NCBI RefSeq assembly: GCF_015709515.1
Contig: NZ_JADNQZ010000045.1
Location: 1 to 64,000 of the forward strand
Direction of reading: 5' to 3'
Length of the DNA stretch: 64,000 bases
DNA from: Methylocystis sp. H62
GTDB lineage: Bacteria; Pseudomonadota; Alphaproteobacteria; Rhizobiales; Beijerinckiaceae
The stretch's first letter is position 1; every line of letters starts with the position of its first letter. Below the pieces are notes generated by a model. The model was not told where the DNA came from and ran no database searches. It was given only the letters and a program-made list of their open reading frames with translations. Position numbers and translations under genes: made by a program. This document shows, in pieces, positions 46,135-53,905 of the stretch.

Positions 46135-47016
46135 ATGGAGACCAAGACAAGGCGAAAGGAACCTGACTATGCGCGACGCATCAACCGCGTGCTGGATTAC
46201 ATCGACAAGCATCTCGACGAAGAGCTGACCGTCGACGCGCTGAGCGATGTCGCGAACTTTTCGAAGTTCCACTTCCATCGGCAGTTCTCCCATCACTGCG
46301 GGATTAGCCTCGCACGCTACATTCAATTCATGAGGCTCAAGAGAGCCTCTTATCGACTGGCGTTCAATCCGACCGCGCCGATCATCGACGTCGCGTTGGA
46401 TTCGGGGTTCGAAAATCCTGAATCCTTTTCCCGCGCTTTCAAGGCCGCCTTCGGCCAGACGCCCAGCGCGTTCCGCAAGACGCCGGACTGGGCGTCCTGG
46501 AGCGCGCGATCTCGAATAAGCCTCCCACCCAGTGAAAGGACTGAAGAGATGGACGTAAAAATCGTCGACGTCGAACCCGTGTTGGTCGCGGCGCTCGAAC
46601 ATCGCGGCGCGCCGGCGCTGCTCAACGACTCAGTGCAGCGCTTTATCGCCTGGCGAAAGTCGTCGGGGCTTTCTCCGGTCAACCAATGCGAGACCTACGG
46701 CGTGCCCTATAACGACCCCAACACGACGCCGCCCGAGGAGTTTCGCTTCGACATTTGCGGCTCGGCGCCGGCGCCGGTTCCCGCGAATGAGCAGGACGTC
46801 GTCACAAAGACGATCCCGGGCGGGCGCTGCGCCATGATGATCCATGCCGGTTCTCGCGACCGGATCAGCGAGAGCGTTTACGCGCTCTATCGCGATTGGC
46901 TGCCGGAATCGGGAGAGGAATTACGGGATTTCCCGGTCTATTTCCACTATCTGAACCTCGATCACGACACGCCCGAACACCGCCATCTGACCGAAATCTA
47001 TCTGCCGCTCAAATAG
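46135..47016 (+). CDS. AraC-type regulator with GyrI-like effector domain
   Basis: 293 residues. An N-terminal pair of AraC helix-turn-helices (residues 8-115: ELTVDALSDVANFSKFHFHR, VALDSGFENPESFSRAFKAA, FGQTPSAFRK) is followed by a GyrI/SbmC-like small-molecule-binding domain from about 137 (VKIVDVEPVLVAALEHRGAP, with FRFDICGSAP and GGRCAMMIHAGSRD). This order is typical of multidrug-responsive activators such as Rob. The ligand is unknown; no obviously linked target gene lies beside it. Confidence 0.88.
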   Translation: METKTRRKEPDYARRINRVLDYIDKHLDEELTVDALSDVANFSKFHFHRQFSHHCGISLARYIQFMRLKRASYRLAFNPTAPIIDVALDSGFENPESFSRAFKAAFGQTPSAFRKTPDWASWSARSRISLPPSERTEEMDVKIVDVEPVLVAALEHRGAPALLNDSVQRFIAWRKSSGLSPVNQCETYGVPYNDPNTTPPEEFRFDICGSAPAPVPANEQDVVTKTIPGGRCAMMIHAGSRDRISESVYALYRDWLPESGEELRDFPVYFHYLNLDHDTPEHRHLTEIYLPLK

Positions 47017-47064
47017 AGTCGGACGGGGCGGCGCGCCCGCCATTTGACGCGCGCGCCATACGGC

Positions 47065-47097
47065 TGTGTTGTAGTTGTCAACACACATTGATATGAT
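47065..47097 (+). promoter_or_regulatory. promoter/operator of the toxin-antitoxin pair
   Basis: A perfect 7-bp inverted repeat, TGTGTTG (47065-47071) and CAACACA (47079-47085) with 7 bases between, overlaps a promoter with -35 TTGTAG (47069-47074) and -10 TATGAT (47092-47097), spacing 17. The arrangement suits autorepression by the antitoxin. The predicted start of transcription is at or next to the ATG at 47104, suggesting a leaderless mRNA. Confidence 0.6.
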
Positions 47098-47103
47098 ACC
47101 GAA

Positions 47104-47397
47104 ATGAACGCTCGCTCCCGCCCATCCGCCGAAGTCAATATTCACCTGCGCGCCCGCGCGCGGGACAAGAAGCTGATTGACCAAGCTGCGGAACTGGTGG
47201 GGTCGAACCGTTCGCAATTCATGATGGCCTCGGCGCTCAAAGAGGCCAAAAACATCCTGCTCGACCAATCGACCTTCTACGCCGACGCGAAAGCTTTCAA
47301 AAAAATCATGGACTGGATGGATGCCGAAGCGACGCAAGACGAGGCGGCGGGCATGAAGCGCATCCTTCAATCCAAAGCCCCGTGGCAGAGTGACTGA
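47104..47397 (+). CDS. TacA-like DUF1778 antitoxin
   Basis: 97 residues. AEVNIHLRARARDKKLIDQA followed by GSNRSQFMMASALKEA is the ribbon-helix-helix DUF1778 domain, which binds the operator; the C-terminal helix region (LDQSTFYADAKAFKKIMDWM) would wrap the partner acetyltransferase. The stop overlaps the toxin start (GTG 47390) by 8 nt, the usual coupling in TacA/TacT pairs. Confidence 0.88.
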   Translation: MNARSRPSAEVNIHLRARARDKKLIDQAAELVGSNRSQFMMASALKEAKNILLDQSTFYADAKAFKKIMDWMDAEATQDEAAGMKRILQSKAPWQSD

Positions 47398-47917
47398 CGC
47401 AGCGCCTTTATTCAGTCCGCCCGTTTTATTGACGCAAGCGCATGATGCGGCGTCGTTCGACTGTGGCGAACCCGTGCTCGATGACTGGCTCCGCAATCGC
47501 GCATGGGACAATATGCAAGTCGCGGCCAGCCGCACCTATGTGATTTGCCCCGCCGGGTCGGGCCGGATTGTCGGCTTCTTTGCGCTGAGCATGGGGCAAA
47601 TCCTCGCGCAGGACGTCAAAGGCTCCATGCGCCGGAACATGCCGAGACAGATTCCGGCGGTGACGCTCGGGCGTCTGGCGATCGATCGCGCGTGGCAGGG
47701 AAAGGGATTGGGGCGCGCGCTGCTTGCCGATGTGGTGCGGCGGTCGCTGCGGGCGGCGGCGGAGGTCTCGGCGCGGCTGGTGATTGTCCATGCGATCTCG
47801 CCCGACGCCGAAGCCTTTTACCTGCATCACGGATTCACCCGCCTGCCGGGGGAGGCCCCAACGCTCGCTCTCGACCTGCTCAAGCTGCAAAAGCTGTCGA
47901 AGATGTCCAAAATATAA
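47390..47917 (+). CDS. TacT-like GNAT toxin
   Basis: 175 residues of the GNAT acetyltransferase fold. The acetyl-CoA loop is RAWQGKGLGRALLADVVRRS (near residue 101); the N-terminus FDCGEPVLDDWLRNRAW and the C-terminal AEAFYLHHGFTRLPGE, with the tail Tyr that acts as general acid, match tRNA-acetylating TacT-type toxins. These stop translation by acetylating charged tRNAs; the target tRNA cannot be told. Coupled to the upstream antitoxin. Confidence 0.87.
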   Translation: MTDAAPLFSPPVLLTQAHDAASFDCGEPVLDDWLRNRAWDNMQVAASRTYVICPAGSGRIVGFFALSMGQILAQDVKGSMRRNMPRQIPAVTLGRLAIDRAWQGKGLGRALLADVVRRSLRAAAEVSARLVIVHAISPDAEAFYLHHGFTRLPGEAPTLALDLLKLQKLSKMSKI

Positions 47918-47959
47918 AGAAGCGCCATCGGAGTTGAGGGGGTCAAGACGCGCCGGAAT

Positions 47960-48282
47960 TACGCGCAATCGGCTCAAATGGAAATCGCACCGATTGGCAC
48001 AGTGCGCCTTGACGAGGCTGGCCACGGCTCGGGAGTTGTGAAGCTGGTGTCTATTGCGCCAGGCGGTCGGGACACGGAAGCGTGCTTTCATCTCTGGTCG
48101 AAGCCTATGCACGGCGTCTCGGGATAACGACCTTGTTGGTCAACGCAGCCCCCGACGCTGTGGGCTTCTATGAAAAAATGGCATGGAAAAAAGATATTTG
48201 GGACGAGTCGGAACTCAGAGGATTGGCCGCTGACTGCATTCAGATGACGAAGGAAATTACTGCTGAAACGATCAACCGATAG
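47960..48282 (+). pseudogene. GNAT acetyltransferase remnant
   Basis: The first part reads IGTVRLDEAGHGSGVVKLVS in one frame. After about 48062 the rest is in another: GHGSVLSSLVEAYARRLGIT, TLLVNAAPDAVGFYEKMAWK. Together they make a GNAT domain with the acetyl-CoA loop broken by the frameshift. A short protein from 48082 could still be made, but it lacks the cofactor loop start. Unrelated in sequence to the neighbouring toxin. Stop at 48280-48282; a 7-bp hairpin (48278-48297) overlaps it. Confidence 0.6.
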
Positions 48283-48330
48283 TTTCGAGCAACTATCTGA
48301 AACGACCTGAAACGGTCACGCCCCAATTAG

Positions 48331-50541
48331 CTACCCAATCATCCGCTCGACCTTGCTGACCAAAGCGCTCGCGCGCAGCCGCGTGACGACGCCGTTCAGA
48401 TGTTTCAGATCGGCGACTTCGAGATCGAAGGTCATTTCGCGGAAATCCGGCGAATGCGCCTTGAAGCTGATGTTGTCGATATTGGCGCCGGTCTCTCCGA
48501 TGAGCGTCGCCAGCGCGCCGAGCGAACCGGGCTCATTGAGCGCCGTCACGACGATGCGGACGGGAAACAGCGCCGAAGAGCCGGCTTCGATATCCCAGCG
48601 CACGTCGAGCCAGCGTTCAGGCTGGTCGTCGAAGGCGGTGAGCGAGGGCGACTGGATCGGATAGATGGTGATGCCTTCGCCCGGCGTGAATATGCCGACG
48701 ATGCGGTCGCCCGGCACGGCGCCGCCGTCCGGCGAAAATCGCACCGGCGCGTCGCCGCGCAGCCCGCGAATCGGAATCGCGCCGCCGCCATCGTCTTTCG
48801 CGCCGGGCGCCTTGAAGACGACATTGGCGTTCGCCTTGACGCCGAACCAACCCGGCTCGCCGGGTCGGATGGCGGCGGGCCCGGCTTTGCGCTCTTCGCT
48901 GAAATCCGGATAGACCGCCTTGACGACGTCGCCCGAATAGATTTCGCCGCGGCCGACGGCGGCGAGCGCGTCTTCGACCGACGGCCGCGCGAGCCTGGTC
49001 AGCGCCGCCTTCAGTTTCTCTTCGCTCCACACGCGCCCGGCGCGCTCGAAGGCGCGTTCAACGATCTGGCGGCCGAGCCCGGCATATTGCTGGCGCACCG
49101 CGTCGCGCGTCGCGCGTCGGATCGCGGCGCGCGCCTTGCCGGTCGCCACCGCGCCCTCCCAGGCGGCCGGCGGAACATGCCCCTCGGCGCGGATGATCTC
49201 AACCTCGTCGCCGTTTTTGAGCTGCGACAACACCGGGCCGACGCGCCCGTTGATCTTCGCGCCAACGGCTGAATCGCCGAGCTTCGTGTGCACGGCGTAG
49301 GCAAAATCGATCGGCGTCGCGCCGCGCGGCAGCGCGATCAATCCGCCCTTCGGCGTAAAGCAGAACACCTGATCTTGAAACAGTTCGAGCCGCGTATGCT
49401 CGAGAAACTCCTCGGGATTGTCGCCATGCGCGAGGAGATCGAGCGTTTCCTGCAGCCAGCGGAAGGCGCGGCTTTCCTTGGCGAGCTGCTCGCGGCCATG
49501 CGCGCCGACCGCATCCTTGTAGAGCGCGTGCGCGGCGATGCCGAAGCGCGCGATCTCATGCATTTCGGCGGTGCGAATCTGAAGTTCGACGCGCTGATGG
49601 CCGGGACCGATCACCGTCGTATGGATCGAGCGGTAGTCGTTCTGCTTCGGCGTCGAGATGTAATCCTTGAAGCGGCCGGGAACGTTTGGCCACTTGGTAT
49701 GCACGACGCCGAGCGCGCGATAGCAGTCTTCCACCGCGCCGACGATGATCCGAAAGCCGAAGATGTCGGACAATTGCTCGAAGGAGATCGATTTGCGCTC
49801 CATCTTGCGCCACACCGAAAAGGTCGACTTCTGGCGTCCGGTGACCGCCGCGGTGATGCCGCGCGCCTCGAACTCCTTGGTGAGTTCGTCCTCGATGCGC
49901 TTGATGATGCGTCCGTTCTTCGCGCGCAGATCGTGCAGTCGCTGCTCGATGGTCTGATGCGCTTCCGGCATCAAATGCCGGAAGGCGAGGCCCTCGAGCT
50001 CCTCGCGCAGCCGCTGCATGCCCATGCGGCCGGCGAGCGGCGCGTAGATGTCGAGCGTCTCCTGAGCGATGCGCGCGCGCTTTTCCTGCGGGACGAAATG
50101 CAGCGTGCGCATGTTGTGCAGGCGGTCGGCGAGCTTGACGAGCAGAACGCGCACGTCTTCGGCGACGGCGAGCAGCAATTTGCGGAAGTTCTCGCCCTGC
50201 CGCGCCTGCTTGGTGACGAGATCGAGCTTCTCGATCTTGGTCAGGCCCTCGACGAGTTTACCGATCTGTTCGCCAAACAGCCGGTCGATCTCTTCGCGCG
50301 TGGCGTCGGTGTCTTCGAGCGTATCGTGCAGAACGGCCGCGACGATCGTCGCGTCGTCGAGCTTCAGATCGGTGAGGATCGCTGCGACTTCGAGCGGATG
50401 GGAAAAATAAGGGTCGCCGGAGGCGCGGGTTTGCGCCCCGTGCGCCTTCATCGCGTAGACATAGGCTCGGTTTAGCAAATCCTCGTCGACGCGCGGGTTA
50501 TACTTCCGCACGCGTTCAACAAGTTCGTACTGACGCATCAT
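48331..50541 (-). CDS. rsh: bifunctional (p)ppGpp synthase/hydrolase Rsh
   Basis: 736 residues. An HD hydrolase domain near 45-150 (YFSHPLEVAAILTDL, VLHDTLEDTDAT, KLADRLHNMRTL) precedes the synthetase domain near 235-350 (FGFRIIVGAVEDCYRALGVV, FKDYISTPKQNDYRSIHTTV). A TGS domain near 385-450 and a C-terminal ACT domain from about 660 follow. With both catalytic sites intact it is the single long RelA/SpoT homologue usual in alphaproteobacteria. It follows rpoZ on the same strand across a 250-bp gap, the typical order. Confidence 0.95.
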   Translation of the reverse strand: MMRQYELVERVRKYNPRVDEDLLNRAYVYAMKAHGAQTRASGDPYFSHPLEVAAILTDLKLDDATIVAAVLHDTLEDTDATREEIDRLFGEQIGKLVEGLTKIEKLDLVTKQARQGENFRKLLLAVAEDVRVLLVKLADRLHNMRTLHFVPQEKRARIAQETLDIYAPLAGRMGMQRLREELEGLAFRHLMPEAHQTIEQRLHDLRAKNGRIIKRIEDELTKEFEARGITAAVTGRQKSTFSVWRKMERKSISFEQLSDIFGFRIIVGAVEDCYRALGVVHTKWPNVPGRFKDYISTPKQNDYRSIHTTVIGPGHQRVELQIRTAEMHEIARFGIAAHALYKDAVGAHGREQLAKESRAFRWLQETLDLLAHGDNPEEFLEHTRLELFQDQVFCFTPKGGLIALPRGATPIDFAYAVHTKLGDSAVGAKINGRVGPVLSQLKNGDEVEIIRAEGHVPPAAWEGAVATGKARAAIRRATRDAVRQQYAGLGRQIVERAFERAGRVWSEEKLKAALTRLARPSVEDALAAVGRGEIYSGDVVKAVYPDFSEERKAGPAAIRPGEPGWFGVKANANVVFKAPGAKDDGGGAIPIRGLRGDAPVRFSPDGGAVPGDRIVGIFTPGEGITIYPIQSPSLTAFDDQPERWLDVRWDIEAGSSALFPVRIVVTALNEPGSLGALATLIGETGANIDNISFKAHSPDFREMTFDLEVADLKHLNGVVTRLRASALVSKVERMIG

Positions 50542-50667
50542 GCGCGTGGCGCCAATGACTGGTTATGCGCCGACCCGGCCGCCGCCCAAGCGTAAATTCC
50601 ACGCAAAAGGCAAGCGAGCGGCGCCGGAGCGGCGAGTGTGTTGAGCGAGAATAGCGCACGCCGGCCG

Positions 50668-50706
50668 CCATGACCAACGACCATGACCAACGCCCATGAC
50701 CAACGG
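50668..50706. repeat. three tandem 13-bp repeats
   Basis: ccatgaccaacga, ccatgaccaacgc and ccatgaccaacgg stand head to tail between rpoZ and rsh, in the region transcribed in front of rsh. The last base differs in each unit. No known regulator site was recognised. Confidence 0.7.
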
Positions 50707-50791
50707 CGACGATGCGCGAATGCGCAGCTCTGGCAGGAGACGTCGCGGCGGAGACGCGTCGCGAACGCCCCGCCAGCGGGATCGGGCGAAC

Positions 50792-51178
50792 CTACTCCGC
50801 TTCGTCCTCGACCTCTGCGGGCGGCACAAGCCCTTCGAGACCACGCAGCAGGTCTTCTTCCGTCATCCGGTCGAAGGGGCCCTCGACTTCGAGTTCGCCA
50901 GCGACCGCGGGGGTCAAGGCCGGCGCCGCTTCGGCCTCCGGCTCGTCGACTTCGACGTGATGCTGCAGCGAGTGGATGAAATCCTCGGAAAGATCTTCCG
51001 GCGCGAGCGCCGATTCTGCGATCTCGCGCAGGGCGACCACAGGATTTTTGTCGCGGTCGCGATCGACGAGGATCGGCTGACCAGAGGAGATGTTTCGCGC
51101 CCGATGCGCCGCGAGAAGGACAAGGTCGAAGCGATTTTCGATCTTGTCGACGCAATCTTCGACAGTAACGCGCGCCAT
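50792..51178 (-). CDS. rpoZ: RNA polymerase omega subunit
   Basis: 128 residues. [20 protein letters not shown], then [20 protein letters not shown] and [11 protein letters not shown], is the omega core that latches onto beta-prime; the acidic C-terminal extension (from about 75) is common in Rhizobiales. ATG follows GGAGCTTGACAGCAG. Upstream, the ppGpp-related rsh lies downstream on the same strand. Confidence 0.95.
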   Translation of the reverse strand: MARVTVEDCVDKIENRFDLVLLAAHRARNISSGQPILVDRDRDKNPVVALREIAESALAPEDLSEDFIHSLQHHVEVDEPEAEAAPALTPAVAGELEVEGPFDRMTEEDLLRGLEGLVPPAEVEDEAE

Positions 51179-51565
51179 CTGCTGTCAAGCTCCATTCGGT
51201 TCGGGAGTAGCGCTGATACGCCAATTAGGAAAATTAGGCAATAATCTCTTGGTTCTAGACGCGCGGGCGATTTTTTTTGACGCTGCTGAGCGGATTTTTT
51301 CTAGAAAATGCCCACTCATGGCCCCGTAAAAAAACGCAGTTCCTCTTGACGCTGCGACATGGAGAGGCGATGTATTTGCTAGAGATGCGTGCGGCGCTTT
51401 TCAAAGATGGCTGTGATTAGCCGGCGAATGCAGCGAGAACGGCTCAGTCGCGATTTGTTAATTTAGGCGCCGGACGTTGAGATTGTGCGAAACGCCGAAA
51501 CTGCGGGTTGACGGCGTTAGCCGGCGCCGCCCGCGTTAACACCTTAACCCGACCGTGAGACTAAG
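51179..51565. other. divergent intergenic region, rpoZ and NYN gene
   Basis: 387 bases with AT-richer patches and two T-runs (near 51272-51280 and 51296-51301) but no stable hairpin attached. A TTGACG (51508-51513) upstream of the NYN gene has only a weak -10 partner. The promoters of both genes should lie here; I could not place them with confidence. Confidence 0.45.
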
Positions 51566-52177
51566 ATGGCAGATATCGAACGAACTGCGTTGTTCATTGA
51601 CGGCGCGAACTTATACGCGACCGCGAAATCGCTCGGATTCGATATTGATTATAAGCGCTTGCTCCGCGAATTCCAGGGCAAGGGCCGCCTCATCCGCGCG
51701 TTCTACTACACTGCCTTAATCGAGGACCAGGAGTATTCGTCAATCCGTCCTCTGATCGATTGGCTGGATTACAACGGCTATGCGGTCGTGACCAAGCCGA
51801 CCAAGGAGTTCGTCGATTCGCTCGGCCGCCGCAAAGTTAAAGGCAATATGGACATTGAGCTCGCGGTCGACGCCATGGAAATGGCCGGGCATATCGACCA
51901 CATGGTTCTGTTCTCCGGCGACGGCGACTTCCGGTCGCTGGTCGAGGCCGTGCAGCGGCGCGGCGTGCGGGTTTCGGTCATTTCGACGATCACCACCCAG
52001 CCGCCGATGATCGCCGACGAATTGCGTCGGCAGGCCGACGAATTCATCGACCTTATCCATCTTGTCGGCAAGATCGGCCGCGATCCGGGCGAGCGCGCAG
52101 AGCGCATGCAGCGGTATCAGGAGCGTCCTCGCCCCGCACCGCAAGCCGCTCACGCCGAAGAGGAAGACGGCGAGTGA
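51566..52177 (+). CDS. NYN-domain protein (LabA/DUF88-like)
   Basis: 203 residues. The PIN-like NYN nuclease fold shows its acidic residues in ALFIDGANLYATAKSLG (Asp near 12), GNMDIELAVDAMEMA (Asp near 94) and VLFSGDGDFRSLVEAVQRRG. LabA-type members are predicted Mg-dependent RNases; the alphaproteobacterial role is not settled. The C-terminal 35 residues are charged and Pro-rich. ATG 51566 is the first good start. A hairpin terminator follows 28 bases after the stop. Confidence 0.85.
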   Translation: MADIERTALFIDGANLYATAKSLGFDIDYKRLLREFQGKGRLIRAFYYTALIEDQEYSSIRPLIDWLDYNGYAVVTKPTKEFVDSLGRRKVKGNMDIELAVDAMEMAGHIDHMVLFSGDGDFRSLVEAVQRRGVRVSVISTITTQPPMIADELRRQADEFIDLIHLVGKIGRDPGERAERMQRYQERPRPAPQAAHAEEEDGE

Positions 52178-52205
52178 CGGCAAGGTCCCGACGGAACACC
52201 AGAGG

Positions 52206-52238
52206 TTCGGCGTCTCGATATCGGGGCGCCGAATTTTT
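52206..52238 (+). terminator. terminator of the NYN gene
   Basis: ttcggcg (52206-52212) pairs with cgccgaa (52227-52233), followed by ttttt. It lies between the NYN gene and the convergent smpB. Confidence 0.7.
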
Positions 52239-52249
52239 GTAGGTCGGGG

Positions 52250-52726
52250 TCAGCCGCGCGCGCGCAACAGCCGGCCTTTTTCGCGGCTCCAGTCGCGCTT
52301 CTTTTCGACTTCGCGTTTATCGTGCAGCTTCTTGCCCTTTCCGAGGGCAATTTGCAGCTTGGCCCTGCCCTTGGCGTTGAAATAGAGCTTCAGCGGCACG
52401 ATCGTCATGCCTTCGCGCTCAATAGCCTGCGAGAGCTTGGCGATCTCTCGCGACTTGAGCAGCAGTTTGCGCGGCCGCTTCGGCGGATGGTTGAAGCGGT
52501 TGCCGGCGAGATATTCGGGAATGTTGGCGTTGACGAGCCACGCCTCGCCTTGCCGATCGACATGGGCGTAGCTTTCGGCGATCGTCGCCTTGCCCGTGCG
52601 CAGCGACTTCACCTCAGTGCCGGTCAGCGCCAGCCCCGCTTCGAAAATTTCGCCGATTTCGTAATTGTAGCGCGCCTTGCGGTTATCGGCGACGACTTTG
52701 AAATTCGGATCCGGCTTTGCGGCCAC
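52250..52726 (-). CDS. smpB: SsrA-binding protein SmpB
   Basis: 158 residues; partner of tmRNA in rescuing stalled ribosomes. [49 protein letters not shown]-type segment and the C-terminal [20 protein letters not shown] tail that enters the mRNA channel are all present. It lies downstream of dapA on the same strand (49 bp), a usual Rhizobiales pairing. Confidence 0.96.
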   Translation of the reverse strand: MAAKPDPNFKVVADNRKARYNYEIGEIFEAGLALTGTEVKSLRTGKATIAESYAHVDRQGEAWLVNANIPEYLAGNRFNHPPKRPRKLLLKSREIAKLSQAIEREGMTIVPLKLYFNAKGRAKLQIALGKGKKLHDKREVEKKRDWSREKGRLLRARG

Positions 52727-52775
52727 TGATTTTCCTCAAAGCGTCTCGATGAAGGAGAGACGCGACTCTGGCGCC

Positions 52776-53669
52776 TTAGGCGGGGAGCACGCCGGCGTGG
52801 ATCATCGCCGCGCGTATGCGATCCTTAGTGGGTTGCGTGCAGGGCACCAGAGGAAGACGCACCTCTTCTTGAGCCTTGCCCAGAAGCGACAGCCCGTATT
52901 TTGCGCCCGTGACGCCGGCCTCAACAAAAGTCGCGACATGCAGCGGCGTCAGCTTGTCCTGAATCTCCAGCGCCTTGGCGTAGTCGCCGGCAAGACAGGC
53001 GTTCTGCAGATCGGCGCAAAGCCGCGGCGCGATGTTGGCGACGACCGAGATGCACCCATGCGCGCCCGCCGCCATGCAGGCGAGCGCCGTGAGATCGTCG
53101 CCCGAAAGCTGGATGAATTCCGGCCCCATCGCCGCGCGTTGCAGCGAGATGCGGCCGATGTTGCCGGTCGCGTCCTTCACGCCGACGACATTCCTCAACT
53201 CGGCGCAGCGCTTCATGGTCTCGACGCTCATATCGATGACCGAGCGCGGCGGAATATTGTAGATGATGATGGGAATCGAGACGGCGTCGTTGATCGCCTT
53301 GAAGTGCAGATATAGCCCTTCCTGATTGGGCTTATTGTAATAAGGCGTGACGATGAGCAGCCCATCGGCGCCCGCGCGCTCGGCATGCCCAGCGATGGCG
53401 ATCGCCTCGCGGGTGTTGTTCGAGCCCGCGCCGGCGACGATCGGCACGCGCCCGCGCGCGGCGCGGATCGTCTCGGTGATGACGCGCCCATGCTCTTCAT
53501 GGCTCAGCGTCGGGCTCTCGCCCGTGGTGCCGACGGGCACGAGGCCATGCGTTCCATTTTCGATCTGCCAGTCAATCAGCGCGCGCAGGGCGTCATAGTC
53601 GACCTCTCCATGGGAAAACGGCGTGACCAGGGCCGTCATCGACCCATGAAAAATCGGCTTTCCACTCAT
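52776..53669 (-). CDS. dapA: 4-hydroxy-tetrahydrodipicolinate synthase
   Basis: 297 residues; condenses pyruvate and aspartate semialdehyde on the lysine/diaminopimelate route. The TIM barrel carries [18 protein letters not shown], the Tyr in [14 protein letters not shown] and the Schiff-base Lys in [13 protein letters not shown] (near 161); [11 protein letters not shown] holds the arginine motif region. Diverges from the lytic transglycosylase across a 236-bp region. Confidence 0.96.
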   Translation of the reverse strand: MSGKPIFHGSMTALVTPFSHGEVDYDALRALIDWQIENGTHGLVPVGTTGESPTLSHEEHGRVITETIRAARGRVPIVAGAGSNNTREAIAIAGHAERAGADGLLIVTPYYNKPNQEGLYLHFKAINDAVSIPIIIYNIPPRSVIDMSVETMKRCAELRNVVGVKDATGNIGRISLQRAAMGPEFIQLSGDDLTALACMAAGAHGCISVVANIAPRLCADLQNACLAGDYAKALEIQDKLTPLHVATFVEAGVTGAKYGLSLLGKAQEEVRLPLVPCTQPTKDRIRAAMIHAGVLPA

Positions 53670-53905
53670 AGAATCAAAGCTTTCCCTACGCCTCAGAGCC
53701 GCCGTAATCGCGTCGCTAGGATTGAACGCCCTTCATAGCGGTTGGGCTGCGTCGAGGAAAGCCCCACTTATAAAGCCCGACACTGTGCTATAAGCCCCAC
53801 GCGATAATGGGAGACGACGAGAGGTCGAAGACAGCCGGCGCGCGAAGTTGACCCTTCGTAAACCAAATGAGCGCAGCTTTTTCACACCAGTAGGGAAACG
53901 CGCTG

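Noticed and set aside
48278-48297. Hairpin gatagtt/aactatc as a terminator for the GNAT remnant
   Set aside because: Seven-bp stem without a T-tract, overlapping the stop codon; too weak to call.
51508-51545. CtrA-like site (TTAA..TTAA) before the NYN gene
   Set aside because: The two TTAA boxes are only 4 bases apart instead of the usual 7.
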